Assembly (NCBI RefSeq): GCF_008763945.1
Contig: NZ_VTQH01000002.1
Span: forward strand, 95,657-159,656
Direction of reading: 5' to 3'
Origin: Microbacterium testaceum StLB037
GTDB lineage: Bacteria > Actinomycetota > Actinomycetes > Actinomycetales > Microbacteriaceae
Length of the DNA stretch: 64,000 nucleotides
The first letter of the stretch is position 1. Each line of letters starts with the position of its first letter. The position numbers and the translations under genes are program-made. Under the pieces are notes generated by a model. That model made no database searches, had not been told where the DNA came from, and worked only from the letters and a program-made list of their open reading frames with translations. Shown here in pieces: positions 49,933 to 61,204 of the stretch.

Positions 49933-51399
49933 TTAGGCGGGCAGGAGGCCGATGGCGACATCGGTCGGGCGCACCGGTGCGGGCAGCACCGTCTCGCCCA
50001 TGAGGAACGTGTCGACCTCGGCGGCGGCCGCGCGGCCCTCGGCGATGGCCCACACGATGAGGGACTGTCCACGACCGGCGTCTCCGGCGACGAACACCCC
50101 CGGGGTGCTGGTGGCGTAGGTCGCGTCGCGCTCCACGTTGCCGCGGCCCGTGAACTGCGTGCCCAGCTGGCTCTCGAGGTGCTCGCGCTCGGGGCCGGTG
50201 AAGCCCATCGCGATGAGCACCAGGTCGGCCGGGATCTCGCGCTCGGTGCCGCTCTTGGGCACCCGGCGGCCGTCGACGTACTCGGTCTCGGCCACGCGCA
50301 GCGCGCGCACCTCGCCCGCGGCGTTGCCGAGGAACTCCACGGTCGAGGCGAGGAAGGAGCGCTCCCCGCCCTCTTCGTGGGCGGATGCCATCTCGAACAG
50401 GTTCGGCATCATCGGCCACGGCTGCTCGGCCGGGCGCTCGGACGGAGGCTGCTTGCCGATCGCGAGGTTGGTCACGCTCAGCGCACCCTGGCGGTGCGCG
50501 GTGCCGATGCAGTCGGCTCCGGTGTCGCCACCACCGATGACGACGACGTGCTTGCCTTCGGCGGTGATCTGGTGCGGCACCTGGTCGCCGGCGACGGCCT
50601 TGTTGCCCTCGATGAGGTACTCCATGGCGTAGTGCACGCCGTCGAGGTCGCGGCCGGGGATCGCGAGGTCGCGCGGCACCGTGGCGCCGGTGGCCACCAC
50701 GACGGCGTCGTAGCGCGCCCGCAGGTCGCTCCACGAGACGTCCTTGCCGATCTCGACGCCGGCGCGGAAGCGCGTGCCCTCGGCCTGCATCTGGCGCAGG
50801 CGCAGCTCGAGGTGGCGCTTCTCCATCTTGAAGTCGGGGATGCCGTAACGCAGCAGACCGCCGATGCGGTCGTCGCGCTCGAACACCGCGACCGTGTGCC
50901 CGGCGCGCGTGAGCTGCTGGGCGGCGGCGAGGCCGGCGGGGCCGGAGCCCACGACGGCGACCGTCTTGCCGGTCAGGCGCTCCGGCGGCTCGGGCTCGAC
51001 CCAGCCGTTGCCGAACGCCTCGTCGATGATCGAGACCTCGACCTGCTTGATCGTCACCGCCGGCTGGTTGATGCCGAGCACGCACGAGCTCTCGCACGGC
51101 GCGGGGCACAACCGACCGGTGAACTCCGGGAAGTTGTTGGTCGCGTGCAGGCGCTCGATGGCCGCGCGGCCCTCGCCGCGCCACGTGAGGTCGTTCCACT
51201 CGGGAATGAGGTTCCCGAGCGGGCAGCCCTTGTGGCAGAACGGGATGCCGCAGTCCATGCAGCGACCGGCCTGGCGCTTGATGACGGCCGAATCCCCCGG
51301 CTCGTACACCTCTTTCCAGTCCATGATGCGCACCGGCACGGGCCGGCGCTTGGGGAGCTCGCGCTCCGTGACCTTGAGAAAGCCCTTCGGGTCAGCCAC
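49933..51399 (-). CDS. gltD: Glutamate synthase (NADPH) small subunit
   Basis: 488-aa beta subunit, supplying electrons from NADPH to GltB. N-terminal cysteine-rich region for 4Fe-4S clusters: [16 protein letters not shown] (residues about 47-62) and [10 protein letters not shown] (near 98). FAD motif [17 protein letters not shown] near 147, NADPH motif [13 protein letters not shown] near 290, and second FAD motif [19 protein letters not shown] near 435. The start overlaps the gltB stop by 8 nt (51392-51399), giving tight coupling. Confidence 0.97.
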   Translation of the reverse strand: MADPKGFLKVTERELPKRRPVPVRIMDWKEVYEPGDSAVIKRQAGRCMDCGIPFCHKGCPLGNLIPEWNDLTWRGEGRAAIERLHATNNFPEFTGRLCPAPCESSCVLGINQPAVTIKQVEVSIIDEAFGNGWVEPEPPERLTGKTVAVVGSGPAGLAAAQQLTRAGHTVAVFERDDRIGGLLRYGIPDFKMEKRHLELRLRQMQAEGTRFRAGVEIGKDVSWSDLRARYDAVVVATGATVPRDLAIPGRDLDGVHYAMEYLIEGNKAVAGDQVPHQITAEGKHVVVIGGGDTGADCIGTAHRQGALSVTNLAIGKQPPSERPAEQPWPMMPNLFEMASAHEEGGERSFLASTVEFLGNAAGEVRALRVAETEYVDGRRVPKSGTEREIPADLVLIAMGFTGPEREHLESQLGTQFTGRGNVERDATYATSTPGVFVAGDAGRGQSLIVWAIAEGRAAAAEVDTFLMGETVLPAPVRPTDVAIGLLPA

Positions 51400-54300
51400 C
51401 CGTCACCTCCAGAATGCGCTTCCAGACGACGTCGCCGTCGGGGTCGAGCCCCTCGGTGACCGCCTCCTGGCGGGTCTGCAGCACAGCGGCGTAGTCGCGC
51501 GGCAGCACCCGGACGAAGTTGTCCACCTCGGTCTCGAAGTCGTCGAGCAGACGACGTGCGAGCGTGGAATCGGTCTCTGCGACGTGCTTTTCGAGCAGGT
51601 CGCGGAGGATCTCGGCATCCCCCGATCCGAGGGAACCGAGCACGAGTTCACCGGATGCCATGGCCTCACGGTTCACCAGATCGCGGTCGAGCTTGTAGAC
51701 GTAGGCCTGACCGCCCGACATACCGGCGCCGAGGTTGCGGCCCGTGGCGCCGAGGATCACGGCGAGACCGCCCGTCATGTACTCGAGCGCGTGGTCGCCC
51801 ACGCCTTCGACCACCGCGGTGGCGCCCGAGTTGCGCACGAGGAAGCGCTCGCCCACGACGCCGTTGAGGAACATCTGTCCCTGGGTGGCGCCGTAGCCGA
51901 TGACGTTTCCGGCGATGACGTTCTCGGACGCGGCGAAGCTCGAGCCGCGCGGCGGGCGCACGACGATCGTTCCGCCCGAGAGACCCTTGCCGACGTAGTC
52001 GTTCGAGTCGCCCTCGAGACGCAGCGTGATGCCCGCGGGCATGAACGCGCCGAACGACTGTCCGGCCGAACCCGTCAGGCGCACGTCGATCGAGTTCTCC
52101 GGCAGACCGTGCTCGCCCCGCGCCTTGGTGACGTGGTGGCCGAGCATGGTCCCCACCGCGCGGGCGGTGTTGCGGATCGGCAGGTCGATCGTGAGCTGAC
52201 CGCCGCCGGCGATGACGTCCTGCGCGCGCTCGATGAGCTGCACGTCGAAGTGGTCCTCGAGTTCGTGGTCCTGGTTGCGCGCGTGGCGACGGGGCTCGTC
52301 CTCGGCGAAGCGGGGTCCCTCGAGGATCGGCGCGAGGTCGAGGCCCCGAGCCTTCCAGTGCTGGATCGCCTCGTTGGCATCCAGCAGCTCCGAACGACCC
52401 ACGATCTCGTCGATCGAGCGGTAGCCCATCGCGGCGAGGTACTCGCGCACTTCTTGAGCGATGAACTCCATGAAGTTGACGATGTACTCGGCCTTGCCGG
52501 TGAAGCGCTCGCGCAGGACGGGGTTCTGCGTCGCGACCCCCACGGGGCAGGTGTCGAGGTGGCACACGCGCATCATGATGCAGCCCGAGACCACGAGCGG
52601 AGCCGTGGCGAAACCGAACTCCTCCGCCCCCAGGAGGGCGCCGATGATCACGTCGCGACCGGTCTTCATCTGTCCGTCGACCTGTACGACCACGCGGTCG
52701 CGCATGCCGTTGAGCATGAGCGTCTGCTGCGTCTCGGCCAGGCCCAGCTCCCACGGCGTGCCCGCGTGCTTGAGCGAGTTCATCGGGCTCGCGCCCGTGC
52801 CGCCGTCCTGGCCCGAGACCAGGATGACGTCGCTCAGCGCCTTGGCGACACCCGCGGCGACCGCACCGATACCCGACTGGCTCACCAGCTTGGTGTGGAT
52901 GCGGGCCGAGGGGTTGGCGCGCTTGAGGTCGAAGATGAGCTGCTTGAGGTCTTCGATCGAGTAGATGTCGTGGTGCGGCGGCGGCGAGATGAGACCCACA
53001 CCCGCGGTCGCGTGACGCGTGCGCGCCACCCACGGGTACACCTTCGTCGGCGGCAGCTGACCGCCTTCGCCGGGCTTGGCGCCCTGGGCGAGCTTGATCT
53101 GGATGTCGTCGGCCTGGGTCAGGTACAGGCTCGTCACACCGAAGCGACCGGATGCCACCTGCTTGATCGCACTGCGACGCTCGGGGTCGAGAAGCCGGTC
53201 GACGTCTTCTCCGCCCTCGCCGGTGTTCGACTTGCCGCCGATGCGGTTCATCGCCACCGCGAGCACCTCGTGCGCCTCCTTCGAGATCGAGCCGTAGCTC
53301 ATGGCGCCGGTCGAGAAGCGCTTGACGATCGCCGAGACGGGCTCGACCTCGTCGATCGGCACGGCGGGGCGGGTGCCCGTGCGCAGGCCGAACAGACCGC
53401 GGAGCGTCTTGAGCTCGTGCGCCTGGTCGTCGATGAGCTGCGTGTACTCGCGGAAGATGTCGTACCGGCGCTCGCGCGTGGCGTGCTGCAGGCGGAACAC
53501 CGTGTCGGGATTGAACAGGTGCGGGGCGCCGTCGCGGCGCCACTGGTACTCGCCGCCGGTCCACAGGCGCTCGTGCGCGCGGGCCGCCGCGTCCTGCGGG
53601 TAGGCGTACTCGTGGCGCGCGGCGTTCTCGGCCGCGATGACGTCGAGGCCCACGCCGCCGAGCTTGGTCTCGGTCCCGGTGAAGTAGGCGTCGATGAAGT
53701 CGCGCGACAGGCCAACCGCTTCGAACACCTGGGCGCCGGCGTACGACGACACGGTGGAGATGCCCATCTTCGACATGATCTTCAGCACGCCCTTGCCGAG
53801 CGCGTAGATCAGGTTCTTGACGGCCTTCTCGGGCGTGACGTTCGTGATGAAGCCGGCGCGCACGAGGTACTCGACGGTCTCCATCGCCAGGTACGGGTTG
53901 ACCGCCGAGGCGCCGTAGCCGATGAGCGTCGCCACGTGGTGCACCTCGCGGACGTCGCCCGCCTCGACCACGAGACCGACCTTCATGCGGGTCTCTCTGC
54001 GGATGAGGTGGTGGTGCACGGCCGCGAGCATGAGCAGCGACGGGATCGGAGCCAGGTCTTTGTTCGAGTCACGGTCGCTGAGCACGATGAACTCGGCGCC
54101 GTCCTCGATGGCCTGGTCGACCTCGGAGCACATCTGCGTGAGGCGCTTCTGCAGCCCCTTGTGCCCGGCCTCGACGCGGTAGAGGCCGCGGATCGTCACC
54201 GACGAACGGCCCGGCAGGGCCGTGTCGATGTGTTGGATCTTGGCCAGCTCGTCGTTGTCTATCACGGGGAAGTCGAGCGTCACCGTGCGGGTGTGATCCG

Positions 54301-55969
54301 GACCCCAGTCGAGCAGGTTGCGCTCGGGGCCGAGGCCCAGGGAGAGCGAGGTCACGACCTCTTCGCGGATCGAGTCCAGGGGCGGGTTGGTGACCTGCGC
54401 GAACTGCTGCGAGAAGTAGTCGAACAGCAGGCGCGGGCGGTCGCTGAGCACGGCGACGGGAGCGTCGCTGCCCATGGCGCCCAGCGGCTCGGCGCCGCCC
54501 TGGCCCATCGGGGTGAGCAGGATGCGCACTTCTTCTTCGGTGTAGCCGAAGGTGCGCTGACGACGCGTGATCGAGGCGATGGGGTGCACGATGTGCTCGC
54601 GCTCGGGCAGCTCGCTGAGCTTGACCCGGCCCTTGTCGACCCATTCCCCCCACGGGTGGAGGGCGGCCAGGTCGGCCTTGATCTCCTCGTCTTCGACGAT
54701 GCGGCGCTGGGCCGTGTCCACGAGGAACATGCGACCGGGCTGCAGCCGGCCGCGGCGCTTGATGCGCTCGGGCGCGAAGTCGAGCACGCCGGTCTCGGAG
54801 CCGATGACGACGAGGCCATCGGTGGTCTCGGTCCAACGCCCCGGGCGCAGGCCGTTGCGGTCGAGCGTCGCGCCGACGAGCGTGCCGTCGGTGAAGATCA
54901 GCGCGGCGGGTCCGTCCCACGGCTCCATCTGCATGGAGTGGAAGTCGTAGAAGGCGCGCAGGGCGGGGTCGATCGTCGCCTGCTTCTCGTACGCCTCGGG
55001 GACCATCATCATGATCGCGTGGGGCAGGCTTCGGCCGGTCAGGGTGAGCAGCTCGAGGACCTCGTCGAAGGATGCCGAGTCGCTGGCGCCGTCGGTGCAG
55101 ATGGGAAGCAGCGGGCGGATGTCGCCGATCAGCTCGGACTCGAGCTGCGACTGGCGCGCGCGCATCCAGTTGCGGTTGCCCTTGACGGTGTTGATCTCGC
55201 CGTTGTGCGCGAGCATGCGCAGCGGCTGCGCGAGCGGCCACGACGGGAACGTGTTCGTCGAGTAGCGCGAGTGCACGACGGCGAGCTCGGATGCGAAGCG
55301 CTCGTCCTGCAGGTCGGGGTAGAACGGCTCGAGCTGGAGCGTGGTGACCATGCCCTTGTAGCCGAGCGTGCGGCTGGACAGCGACACGAAGTAGGCCTCG
55401 AGCTCGTGACGCGCGCGCTTGCGCAGACGGTAGACGCGGCGGTCGAGGGCGATCCCCGACAGGGTCGGCTGGTCGCCGGTCGCCGGACGCGAGACGAAGA
55501 GCTGCTCGAACGCGGGCCGTGCCTCGTAGGCGAGCTTGCCGAGGTTCTCGGGCTCGACGGGCACCTCGCGCCACCCGAGCACCTCGAGGTTCTCGTGACG
55601 GGCGATCTCTTCGATTCCCGCCTTCATCGCGGCGCGCTCGTCGTGACCGAGAGGCAGGAACACCATGCCCGCGGCGTACTCCCCCACCGGCGGCAGGTCG
55701 AAGTCGACCACCGCGCGCAGGAACGCGTCGGGCATCTGGGTCAGGATGCCGGCACCGTCACCGGTACCCGCATCCGAACCGATGGCGCCGCGGTGCTCGA
55801 GGTTGCGCAGCGCGGTCAGCGCCAGATCGATGATGTCGTGTCCGGCTTCGCCGCGGAGAGTGGCGACCATGGCGAGGCCACAGGCGTCTTTCTCGAACGA
55901 CGGGTCGTACATTCCCTGGCGGGCGGGGAATGCGCCTCCGACGGTGTCGGAACGCAGGCTGGAAGCCAT
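51392..55969 (-). CDS. gltB: Glutamate synthase large subunit
   Basis: About 1,525-aa alpha subunit making two glutamates from glutamine and 2-oxoglutarate. Class II amidotransferase domain with nucleophile Cys30 ([11 protein letters not shown]); the preceding 29 residues are presumably cleaved. Central domain to about 790, FMN-binding synthase domain (about 800-1200: [37 protein letters not shown], and the 3Fe-4S cysteines in [17 protein letters not shown]), and the C-terminal beta-helix (about 1250-1500). ATG at 55969 is preferred; an in-frame GTG at 55984 is possible, but GAGG sits between them as the ribosome site. Confidence 0.97.
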   Translation of the reverse strand: MASSLRSDTVGGAFPARQGMYDPSFEKDACGLAMVATLRGEAGHDIIDLALTALRNLEHRGAIGSDAGTGDGAGILTQMPDAFLRAVVDFDLPPVGEYAAGMVFLPLGHDERAAMKAGIEEIARHENLEVLGWREVPVEPENLGKLAYEARPAFEQLFVSRPATGDQPTLSGIALDRRVYRLRKRARHELEAYFVSLSSRTLGYKGMVTTLQLEPFYPDLQDERFASELAVVHSRYSTNTFPSWPLAQPLRMLAHNGEINTVKGNRNWMRARQSQLESELIGDIRPLLPICTDGASDSASFDEVLELLTLTGRSLPHAIMMMVPEAYEKQATIDPALRAFYDFHSMQMEPWDGPAALIFTDGTLVGATLDRNGLRPGRWTETTDGLVVIGSETGVLDFAPERIKRRGRLQPGRMFLVDTAQRRIVEDEEIKADLAALHPWGEWVDKGRVKLSELPEREHIVHPIASITRRQRTFGYTEEEVRILLTPMGQGGAEPLGAMGSDAPVAVLSDRPRLLFDYFSQQFAQVTNPPLDSIREEVVTSLSLGLGPERNLLDWGPDHTRTVTLDFPVIDNDELAKIQHIDTALPGRSSVTIRGLYRVEAGHKGLQKRLTQMCSEVDQAIEDGAEFIVLSDRDSNKDLAPIPSLLMLAAVHHHLIRRETRMKVGLVVEAGDVREVHHVATLIGYGASAVNPYLAMETVEYLVRAGFITNVTPEKAVKNLIYALGKGVLKIMSKMGISTVSSYAGAQVFEAVGLSRDFIDAYFTGTETKLGGVGLDVIAAENAARHEYAYPQDAAARAHERLWTGGEYQWRRDGAPHLFNPDTVFRLQHATRERRYDIFREYTQLIDDQAHELKTLRGLFGLRTGTRPAVPIDEVEPVSAIVKRFSTGAMSYGSISKEAHEVLAVAMNRIGGKSNTGEGGEDVDRLLDPERRSAIKQVASGRFGVTSLYLTQADDIQIKLAQGAKPGEGGQLPPTKVYPWVARTRHATAGVGLISPPPHHDIYSIEDLKQLIFDLKRANPSARIHTKLVSQSGIGAVAAGVAKALSDVILVSGQDGGTGASPMNSLKHAGTPWELGLAETQQTLMLNGMRDRVVVQVDGQMKTGRDVIIGALLGAEEFGFATAPLVVSGCIMMRVCHLDTCPVGVATQNPVLRERFTGKAEYIVNFMEFIAQEVREYLAAMGYRSIDEIVGRSELLDANEAIQHWKARGLDLAPILEGPRFAEDEPRRHARNQDHELEDHFDVQLIERAQDVIAGGGQLTIDLPIRNTARAVGTMLGHHVTKARGEHGLPENSIDVRLTGSAGQSFGAFMPAGITLRLEGDSNDYVGKGLSGGTIVVRPPRGSSFAASENVIAGNVIGYGATQGQMFLNGVVGERFLVRNSGATAVVEGVGDHALEYMTGGLAVILGATGRNLGAGMSGGQAYVYKLDRDLVNREAMASGELVLGSLGSGDAEILRDLLEKHVAETDSTLARRLLDDFETEVDNFVRVLPRDYAAVLQTRQEAVTEGLDPDGDVVWKRILEVTGG

Positions 55970-56020
55970 ATCAACCGTCCTCACGTTGATGCTTCGAATG
56001 GGACGACGTCGGCCCAGAGT

Positions 56021-57025
56021 TTATTTCGTGGCGGGGCTGCTTGTGGCGCTGGTGCCGACGGTGTCGCTCGTCGCGGGCGGCTCGCTCACGTCGACGAAGT
56101 CAGAGGGGTCGCCTGAGTCTACAGCCCCCGGCGCCTTCGATTCGCGCCCGGGTGCGTACGGCGACGGCTCGAGACCGTGGTGACGACGCGACTGCACGAC
56201 GAAGATCACGATGCCGAGGACGACGCCGAAGATGGCGGCCCAGACGTTGGTGCGAAGGCCCAGGATGATGTCGCTGGGGTCGATGCGGATGGATTCCCAG
56301 ACGATTCGGCCCGCGGAGTACCAGACGAGGTAGATCGCGAACTGCTTGCCCCACTGCAGGGTGAAGCGCTTTCCGACGAAGAGGATGACCGCCGCGCCGA
56401 GCAGGTTCCAGATGACCTCGTAGAGGAAAGTCGGCTGGAAAAGCGTGCCCGATGGCAGTCCGACCGGGATCGCGGGATTGCCCGAGGCGATCTCCAGACC
56501 CCACGGCAGGTCGGTGGGCTGGCCGAAGAGCTCCTGGTTGAACCAGTTGCCGAAGCGGCCCATCGCCTGGGCGATGATGAGGCCCGGGGCCAGCGCGTCG
56601 GCGAAGGTCCAGAAGCGGATGCCGGTCCACTTGCATCCGAGGATGGCGCCGATCGCGCCGCCGATGAGGGCGCCGTAGATGGCGATGCCGCCCTCCCAGA
56701 TGGCCCACACCGATCCGGGCTGGGTGATGTTCCACGGGTTCGACCCGGGGCCGAAGTAGAAGCCCAGGTGCGTGACGACGTGGTAGATGCGCGCCACGAC
56801 GATCGCGAGCGGAACCGCCAGCAGGCAGATGTCGATGACGACCCACTTCTCGGCACCGCGACGCGTCAGGCGCGCGTTGGTGAGGAAGATCGCAACGATG
56901 ATGCCCGCGATGATGCACAGGGCATAGAAGTGGATGCGGAGGGGACCGAGATCGACGTACGAGATGGTCGGGCTCGGGATGCTGGCGAGCACGCCGGAGG
57001 CGGCGCTCGAGAGGGCGAACGTCAT
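56021..57025 (-). CDS. lgt: Prolipoprotein diacylglyceryl transferase
   Basis: First enzyme of lipoprotein maturation, moving diacylglycerol from phosphatidylglycerol to the lipobox Cys. 334 aa, about seven membrane segments. The Lgt signature GRFGNWFNQELFGQPTDLPWG is near residue 150 (seen as AMGRFGNW and NQELFGQPT) and IRIHFYALCIIAG-type text near the N terminus. The C-terminal 60 residues are a hydrophilic tail (VDVSEPPATSDTVGTSATSS). It lies directly downstream of trpA, with a 10-nt gap, as in many actinobacteria. Confidence 0.96.
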   Translation of the reverse strand: MTFALSSAASGVLASIPSPTISYVDLGPLRIHFYALCIIAGIIVAIFLTNARLTRRGAEKWVVIDICLLAVPLAIVVARIYHVVTHLGFYFGPGSNPWNITQPGSVWAIWEGGIAIYGALIGGAIGAILGCKWTGIRFWTFADALAPGLIIAQAMGRFGNWFNQELFGQPTDLPWGLEIASGNPAIPVGLPSGTLFQPTFLYEVIWNLLGAAVILFVGKRFTLQWGKQFAIYLVWYSAGRIVWESIRIDPSDIILGLRTNVWAAIFGVVLGIVIFVVQSRRHHGLEPSPYAPGRESKAPGAVDSGDPSDFVDVSEPPATSDTVGTSATSSPATK

Positions 57026-57035
57026 GGCTTCGAGT

Positions 57036-57827
57036 CTAGGCGCGCTGCGCGGTGCCCGCAGACAGCTCGCGCGCCAGGGCCGACAGGCCCTCGACGCCTC
57101 CGTCGCGGAGCGCCTTGACGAGCGCGGTACCCACGATCGCCCCGTCGGCGTACTCGACGACCCCGGCGACCTGCTCGGCGTTCGAGATGCCGATACCCAC
57201 GCACGCGTGCTCGGCCCCGAACGAGCGCAGGCGCTCCACGAGGCCGCGGGCGGCGGCGTCGAGCTGTGCCCGCTCTCCCGTGATGCCCATGGTCGAGACG
57301 GTGTAGACGAAGCCGGTGGACGCCTGGACGATCATCCGGAGGCGCTCGTCCGACGAGGTGGGGGCGGCGAGGAAGACGCGGTCGAGACCCGTGCGCTCGC
57401 TCGCGGCGATCCACGCGGCGCCGGCGTCGGGGGTGATGTCGGGCGTGATGAGCCCGGCGCCGCCCGCCGCGATGAGCTCGTCGGCGTAGCGATCGACCCC
57501 GTACTGCTCGACGAGGTTCCAGTACGTCATGACGAGGATGGGCACGTCGGTGCGCGCGTTCACCTCGCGGATGATCGTGAACAGATCGGCCATGCGGAAG
57601 CCGTTGGCCAGGGCCGTCTGCGTCGCCTCCTGGATGACGAGGCCGTCCATCACCGGGTCGCTGTAGGGCGGGCCGAGTTCGATGACGTCGGCGCCGGCCT
57701 CGGCCAATGCGACCGCCGCCTCGATGCTCGTCGCCACGTCGGGGAAGCCCGCGGGCAGGTAACCGACGAACGCCCCGCGGCCTTCGGCGTGGGCGGCGTC
57801 GATGGCCGCGGACACGCGCGAGGTCAC
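57036..57827 (-). CDS. trpA: Tryptophan synthase alpha chain
   Basis: Cleaves indole-3-glycerol phosphate to indole, which is channelled to TrpB. 263 aa TIM barrel. [11 protein letters not shown] near residue 20, the catalytic Glu region [15 protein letters not shown] (near 48-62, Asp in YSDP), [10 protein letters not shown] near 105, and phosphate-binding [11 protein letters not shown] and [12 protein letters not shown] near 215-240. The GTG start overlaps the trpB stop (GTGA). Confidence 0.96.
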   Translation of the reverse strand: MTSRVSAAIDAAHAEGRGAFVGYLPAGFPDVATSIEAAVALAEAGADVIELGPPYSDPVMDGLVIQEATQTALANGFRMADLFTIIREVNARTDVPILVMTYWNLVEQYGVDRYADELIAAGGAGLITPDITPDAGAAWIAASERTGLDRVFLAAPTSSDERLRMIVQASTGFVYTVSTMGITGERAQLDAAARGLVERLRSFGAEHACVGIGISNAEQVAGVVEYADGAIVGTALVKALRDGGVEGLSALARELSAGTAQRA

Positions 57828-59167
57828 AGTTCGACCCCCGCGCCGCTCGCGGCATCCGGGGCCGGGGTCACGTCGACGGGAGAACCCGGGGCGGATGCCA
57901 CGGCCTCGGCCGCCCTCGTCTGCGGAGCGCCCTCGGGGCCCTCCGGTGCGTGCTCGGCGTCGTACAGGTCGAAGTACCGCGCGGCGGTGTCCATGTCTTT
58001 GTCGCCGCGACCCGACAGGTTGACGGCGATCACGGCATCCGGGCCCAGCTCACGACCGACCCGAAGAGCGCCGGCGAGGGCGTGGGCGGATTCGATCGCG
58101 GGGATGATGCCCTCGGTGCGCGACAGCAGACGCAGGGCCTGCATCGCCTCGTCGTCGGTCGCGGGGATGTACTGCGCGCGACCGATGTCGGCGAGCCACG
58201 CGTGCTCGGGGCCGACGCCCGGGTAGTCGAGCCCGGCCGAGATCGAGTGCGACTCGGTGGTCTGGCCGTCTTCGTCCTGCAGCACGTAGGTGCGCGCGCC
58301 GTGCAGGACGCCGGGGCGACCCCGCTCGATCGAAGCCGCGTGCTGGGGGGTGTCGACGCCGTCACCGGCCGCCTCGACCCCGTAGAGGGCGACGCCCTCG
58401 TCGTCGAGGAAGGCCTCGAACATGCCGATCGCATTGGATCCACCGCCGACGCACGCGAACACGGCGTCGGGCAGGCGACCGAGGCGCTCGAGGAACTCGG
58501 CGCGGGTCTCTTCGCCGATGATCTTCTGGAAGTCGCGCACCATAGCCGGGAACGGGTGCGGGCCCGCGGCGGTGCCGAAGATGTAGTTGGTCGTCTCGAC
58601 CGAGGCGACCCAGTCGCGGTACGCCTCGTTGATCGCGTCCTTCAGGGTGCGTGAGCCGGTCGTCACGGGGATCACCTCGGCACCGAGCAGACGCATGCGA
58701 GCGACGTTGAGGGCCTGACGCTCGGTGTCGACCTCACCCATGTACACGACGCACTCGAGGCCGAACAGAGCGGCGGCGGTCGCGGTGGCCACGCCGTGCT
58801 GGCCCGCGCCGGTCTCGGCGATCACGCGGGTCTTGCCCAGGCGCTTGGTCAGCAGCGCCTGGCCGAGCACGTTGTTGATCTTGTGCGAGCCGGTGTGGTT
58901 GAGGTCCTCGCGCTTGAGGAAGACGCGTGCGCCTCCCGCGTGCTCGGCGAAGCGCGGCACCTCGGTGAGCACCGAGGGGCGACCCGCGTAGTCGTGCAGC
59001 AGCGCGCGCAGCTCGGTGTGGAACTCGGGATCGGCCATCGCTGACTCGTAGACCTCGGTGAGCTCGTCGATCGCCGCGATGAGCGACTCGGGCATGAACC
59101 GGCCACCGAAGTCGCCGAAGAACGGCCCCCTCTGGTCGCGCAGGTTCGAAGGGACAGCGGTGGTCAT
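57824..59167 (-). CDS. trpB: Tryptophan synthase beta chain
   Basis: PLP enzyme joining indole and serine. 447 aa, about 40 longer than usual because of a Pro/Ala-rich C-terminal tail (from about residue 405: [17 protein letters not shown]). The body is canonical: [11 protein letters not shown] near 20, PLP Lys in [14 protein letters not shown] near 90, [13 protein letters not shown] near 115, phosphate cup VGGGSNAIG near 235, and ending in [11 protein letters not shown]. The start follows the trpC stop by ATGA-type overlap (59164-59167). Confidence 0.96.
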   Translation of the reverse strand: MTTAVPSNLRDQRGPFFGDFGGRFMPESLIAAIDELTEVYESAMADPEFHTELRALLHDYAGRPSVLTEVPRFAEHAGGARVFLKREDLNHTGSHKINNVLGQALLTKRLGKTRVIAETGAGQHGVATATAAALFGLECVVYMGEVDTERQALNVARMRLLGAEVIPVTTGSRTLKDAINEAYRDWVASVETTNYIFGTAAGPHPFPAMVRDFQKIIGEETRAEFLERLGRLPDAVFACVGGGSNAIGMFEAFLDDEGVALYGVEAAGDGVDTPQHAASIERGRPGVLHGARTYVLQDEDGQTTESHSISAGLDYPGVGPEHAWLADIGRAQYIPATDDEAMQALRLLSRTEGIIPAIESAHALAGALRVGRELGPDAVIAVNLSGRGDKDMDTAARYFDLYDAEHAPEGPEGAPQTRAAEAVASAPGSPVDVTPAPDAASGAGVEL

Positions 59168-59943
59168 GTCGTCTCCTGGAGGAACGCGCGCAGAGTGGCG
59201 ACGGGGTCACCGGTGACGAGGGCCTCGCCCACGAGCACCACGTCGGCTCCGGCGGCGCGGTAGTGCGCGACGTCGGCGGGGGCGAGCACCGCGGACTCGG
59301 CGATCTTGATCGCATCGGCCGGGAACCGGTCGGCGAGGGAGCCGAACAGGTCGCGGTCGAGCTCGAAGGTCGAGAGGTTGCGGGCGTTGACGCCGATGAG
59401 TTTCGCGCCCAGGTCGGAGGCGCGCTCGAGCTCTTCGGCCGAGTGCGTCTCGACGAGAGCGGTCATGCCCAGGTCGGTGACGAGGCTGTAGAGCTCGGTG
59501 AGCGTCTTCTGGTCGAGGGCCGCGACGATCAGCAGCACGAGATCGGCGCCGGACGCGCGGGCCTCGAGCACCTGGTAGGGCGTGGCGATGAAGTCTTTGC
59601 GCAGGACGGGGACGCTCACGGCCGAGCGCACCGCCTCGAGATCGGCGAGGCTCCCCTTGAATTTGCGGCGCTCGGTGAGCACCGAGATCGCCGAGGCTCC
59701 ACCCTCTTCGTACAGGCGGGCCTGACGCGCGGGGTCGGGAATGGCCGCGAGATCGCCGCGCGAGGGACTCGCGCGCTTGACCTCGGCGATGATCTTCACG
59801 CGGTCGGCGGGAGCGAGCATGGCCAGCGCGTCGCGCGCGGGCGTCTGCGCGAGGGCCTCGCGCTCTACCGCGGCGAGGGGACGCGCCTGAGCGCGCTCCT
59901 CGGCGTCTTCTACCGCTCCGGCCGTGAGATCGGCCAGTGCCAT
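59164..59943 (-). CDS. trpC: Indole-3-glycerol phosphate synthase
   Basis: Closes the indole ring from carboxyphenylamino-deoxyribulose phosphate. 259 aa TIM barrel with all signature blocks: [16 protein letters not shown] near residue 52, [14 protein letters not shown] near 85, [12 protein letters not shown] near 110, [11 protein letters not shown] near 160, [14 protein letters not shown] near 180 and [13 protein letters not shown] near 210. ATG overlaps the stop of the small HGxxPAAW membrane gene (TGATG). Confidence 0.96.
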   Translation of the reverse strand: MALADLTAGAVEDAEERAQARPLAAVEREALAQTPARDALAMLAPADRVKIIAEVKRASPSRGDLAAIPDPARQARLYEEGGASAISVLTERRKFKGSLADLEAVRSAVSVPVLRKDFIATPYQVLEARASGADLVLLIVAALDQKTLTELYSLVTDLGMTALVETHSAEELERASDLGAKLIGVNARNLSTFELDRDLFGSLADRFPADAIKIAESAVLAPADVAHYRAAGADVVLVGEALVTGDPVATLRAFLQETT

Positions 59944-60173
59944 CAGTGGGCCTTCGGGTTGGACTTCGCGCCGTTCGCGCCGTAACCGGCCTTGGTCATG
60001 GCCCAGCCGACGATCGCACCGACGACGAGCAGACCCACCGAGGCCCACACCAGGACGGGCATGTCGAGCCAGAAGAACAGCGTGCCGAGCGTGAACGCGA
60101 CGAGCATGATGATCACGGCCGTCCAGGCGGCGGGCGAGTGTCCGTGGCCGGGGTCGCCGATGGGGTTGCTCAT
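59943..60173 (-). CDS. HGxxPAAW-family small membrane protein
   Basis: 76 aa with two membrane helices (AAWTAVIIMLVAFTLGTLFF and VLVWASVGLLVVGAIVGWAM) and the family motif HGHSPAAW near residue 10. The family is actinobacterial, almost always sits in the trp operon before trpC, and has no known function. The His/Pro motif faces the N-terminal side of helix 1. Translationally coupled to trpC by TGATG. 105 nt separate it from the upstream Trp-operon membrane protein gene. Confidence 0.9.
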   Translation of the reverse strand: MSNPIGDPGHGHSPAAWTAVIIMLVAFTLGTLFFWLDMPVLVWASVGLLVVGAIVGWAMTKAGYGANGAKSNPKAH

Positions 60174-60278
60174 GGGGCTCCTTACAGTCGCGCGCGAGCG
60201 CGGGGGAAAGCGTTCGTCCAGTCTACCGAAGCGGGGGTGCCGTCCCGGCGCCGACGTCTCGATGTCGCGAGGTCGGGC

Positions 60279-60866
60279 TCAGGCCGTGGGGTCGTCGCCG
60301 CGCGAGAGGTCGTCCCACGAGTCGATGGCGTCGTGCGGGCGACCGGTCTCGGCCCCCGCCTCGGTCGCGGTGCGGTACTTCCGGCTCGCCCCCGACGCCC
60401 ACCGGCGAGCGGTGACGAGGGTGAAGAGGGATGCCGCGAGCAGGACGACCTGCGCGAGCAGCGTCACCGCCGGCCACGGCGTCAGCGACAGGCCCGAGAC
60501 GAGGGAGGCCACGGCATCCGTTCCGGAGATCCCCGTCGCGTCGGTGACGGTGGCCGCGGTGGCCGAGACCGGGGTCGCGAAGAGGATCTGCGCGGTGCCG
60601 AAGCCGACGAAGGCGGCGATCAGCACGCCGAGCGCGCCGAAGACGTACCGCAGCACGGGGCCGACGATCGACATCGCGGCCCCGAGGGCGAGGGCCGCCA
60701 GGCTCAGCGGGGTCAGAACGGGCAGGGCCTCGGCGCCCGGAACGGCCAGCGTCTGCTGCGCGCCGTCGTCGAGAGTGACGTCGATCCAGGTCTGCGTCGA
60801 GGCGATCACGCCGATCGCTCCGGCCAGGAGCATCGCGAGCACCGCCGTCGAGCGGGCGCGACGCAT
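60279..60866 (-). CDS. Trp biosynthesis-associated membrane protein (TIGR02234-type)
   Basis: 195 aa with four membrane segments: LAMLLAGAIGVIASTQTWID (near 10), LSLAALALGAAMSIVGPVL (near 55), FGALGVLIAAFVGFGTAQIL and PAVTLLAQVVLLAASLFTLV. A short extracytoplasmic region after helix 1 (STQTWIDVTLDDG) contains the family's conserved TW. C-terminal tail hydrophilic and acidic. Found in actinobacterial trp operons, role unknown. Its start overlaps the hisI stop (TGATG). In relatives trpE usually lies just upstream; here it does not. Confidence 0.85.
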   Translation of the reverse strand: MRRARSTAVLAMLLAGAIGVIASTQTWIDVTLDDGAQQTLAVPGAEALPVLTPLSLAALALGAAMSIVGPVLRYVFGALGVLIAAFVGFGTAQILFATPVSATAATVTDATGISGTDAVASLVSGLSLTPWPAVTLLAQVVLLAASLFTLVTARRWASGASRKYRTATEAGAETGRPHDAIDSWDDLSRGDDPTA

Positions 60867-61204
60867 CAGCGCTCCCCCACGACCGGGTGCAGGTCGTCGG
60901 CGTCGAAGCAGGTGTGGTCGCCCGTGTGGCAGGCGGCGCCGATCTGGTCGACCTCGATGAGCAGCGTGTCGCCGTCGCAGTCCAGGCGCGCGCCCTTGAC
61001 GAGCTGGATGTGGCCCGACGTGTCGCCCTTGCGCCAGTACTCCTGGCGGGAGCGCGACCAGAACGTCACGCGGCCGGTGGTGAGCGTGCGGTTCAGGGCC
61101 TCGGCATCCATCCACCCGACCATCAGCACCTCGCGCGAGTCGAACTGCTGGATCACCGCGGCCACCAGGCCGTCGGCGTCGTACTTCACGCGGTCGACGC
61201 TCAT
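60866..61204 (-). CDS. hisI: Phosphoribosyl-AMP cyclohydrolase
   Basis: Third step of histidine synthesis, opening the adenine ring of PR-AMP. 112 aa. Zinc and magnesium residues: [16 protein letters not shown] near residue 78 (Cys, Asp, Asp), [12 protein letters not shown] near 95 (two Cys, His), with SGHIQLVKG near 65 and [13 protein letters not shown] near 50. Free-standing HisI (not fused to HisE, which is a separate gene at 62854). ATGA overlap with hisF. Confidence 0.96.
   Translation of the reverse strand: MSVDRVKYDADGLVAAVIQQFDSREVLMVGWMDAEALNRTLTTGRVTFWSRSRQEYWRKGDTSGHIQLVKGARLDCDGDTLLIEVDQIGAACHTGDHTCFDADDLHPVVGER

Noticed and set aside
50864..56116. A 1,750-codon open frame on the plus strand opposite gltB
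   Set aside because: It is antisense to the well-supported gltB and gltD genes and is a by-product of high GC3 coding on the other strand. It has no domain, no plausible start and unnatural His/Arg/Glu-rich composition.
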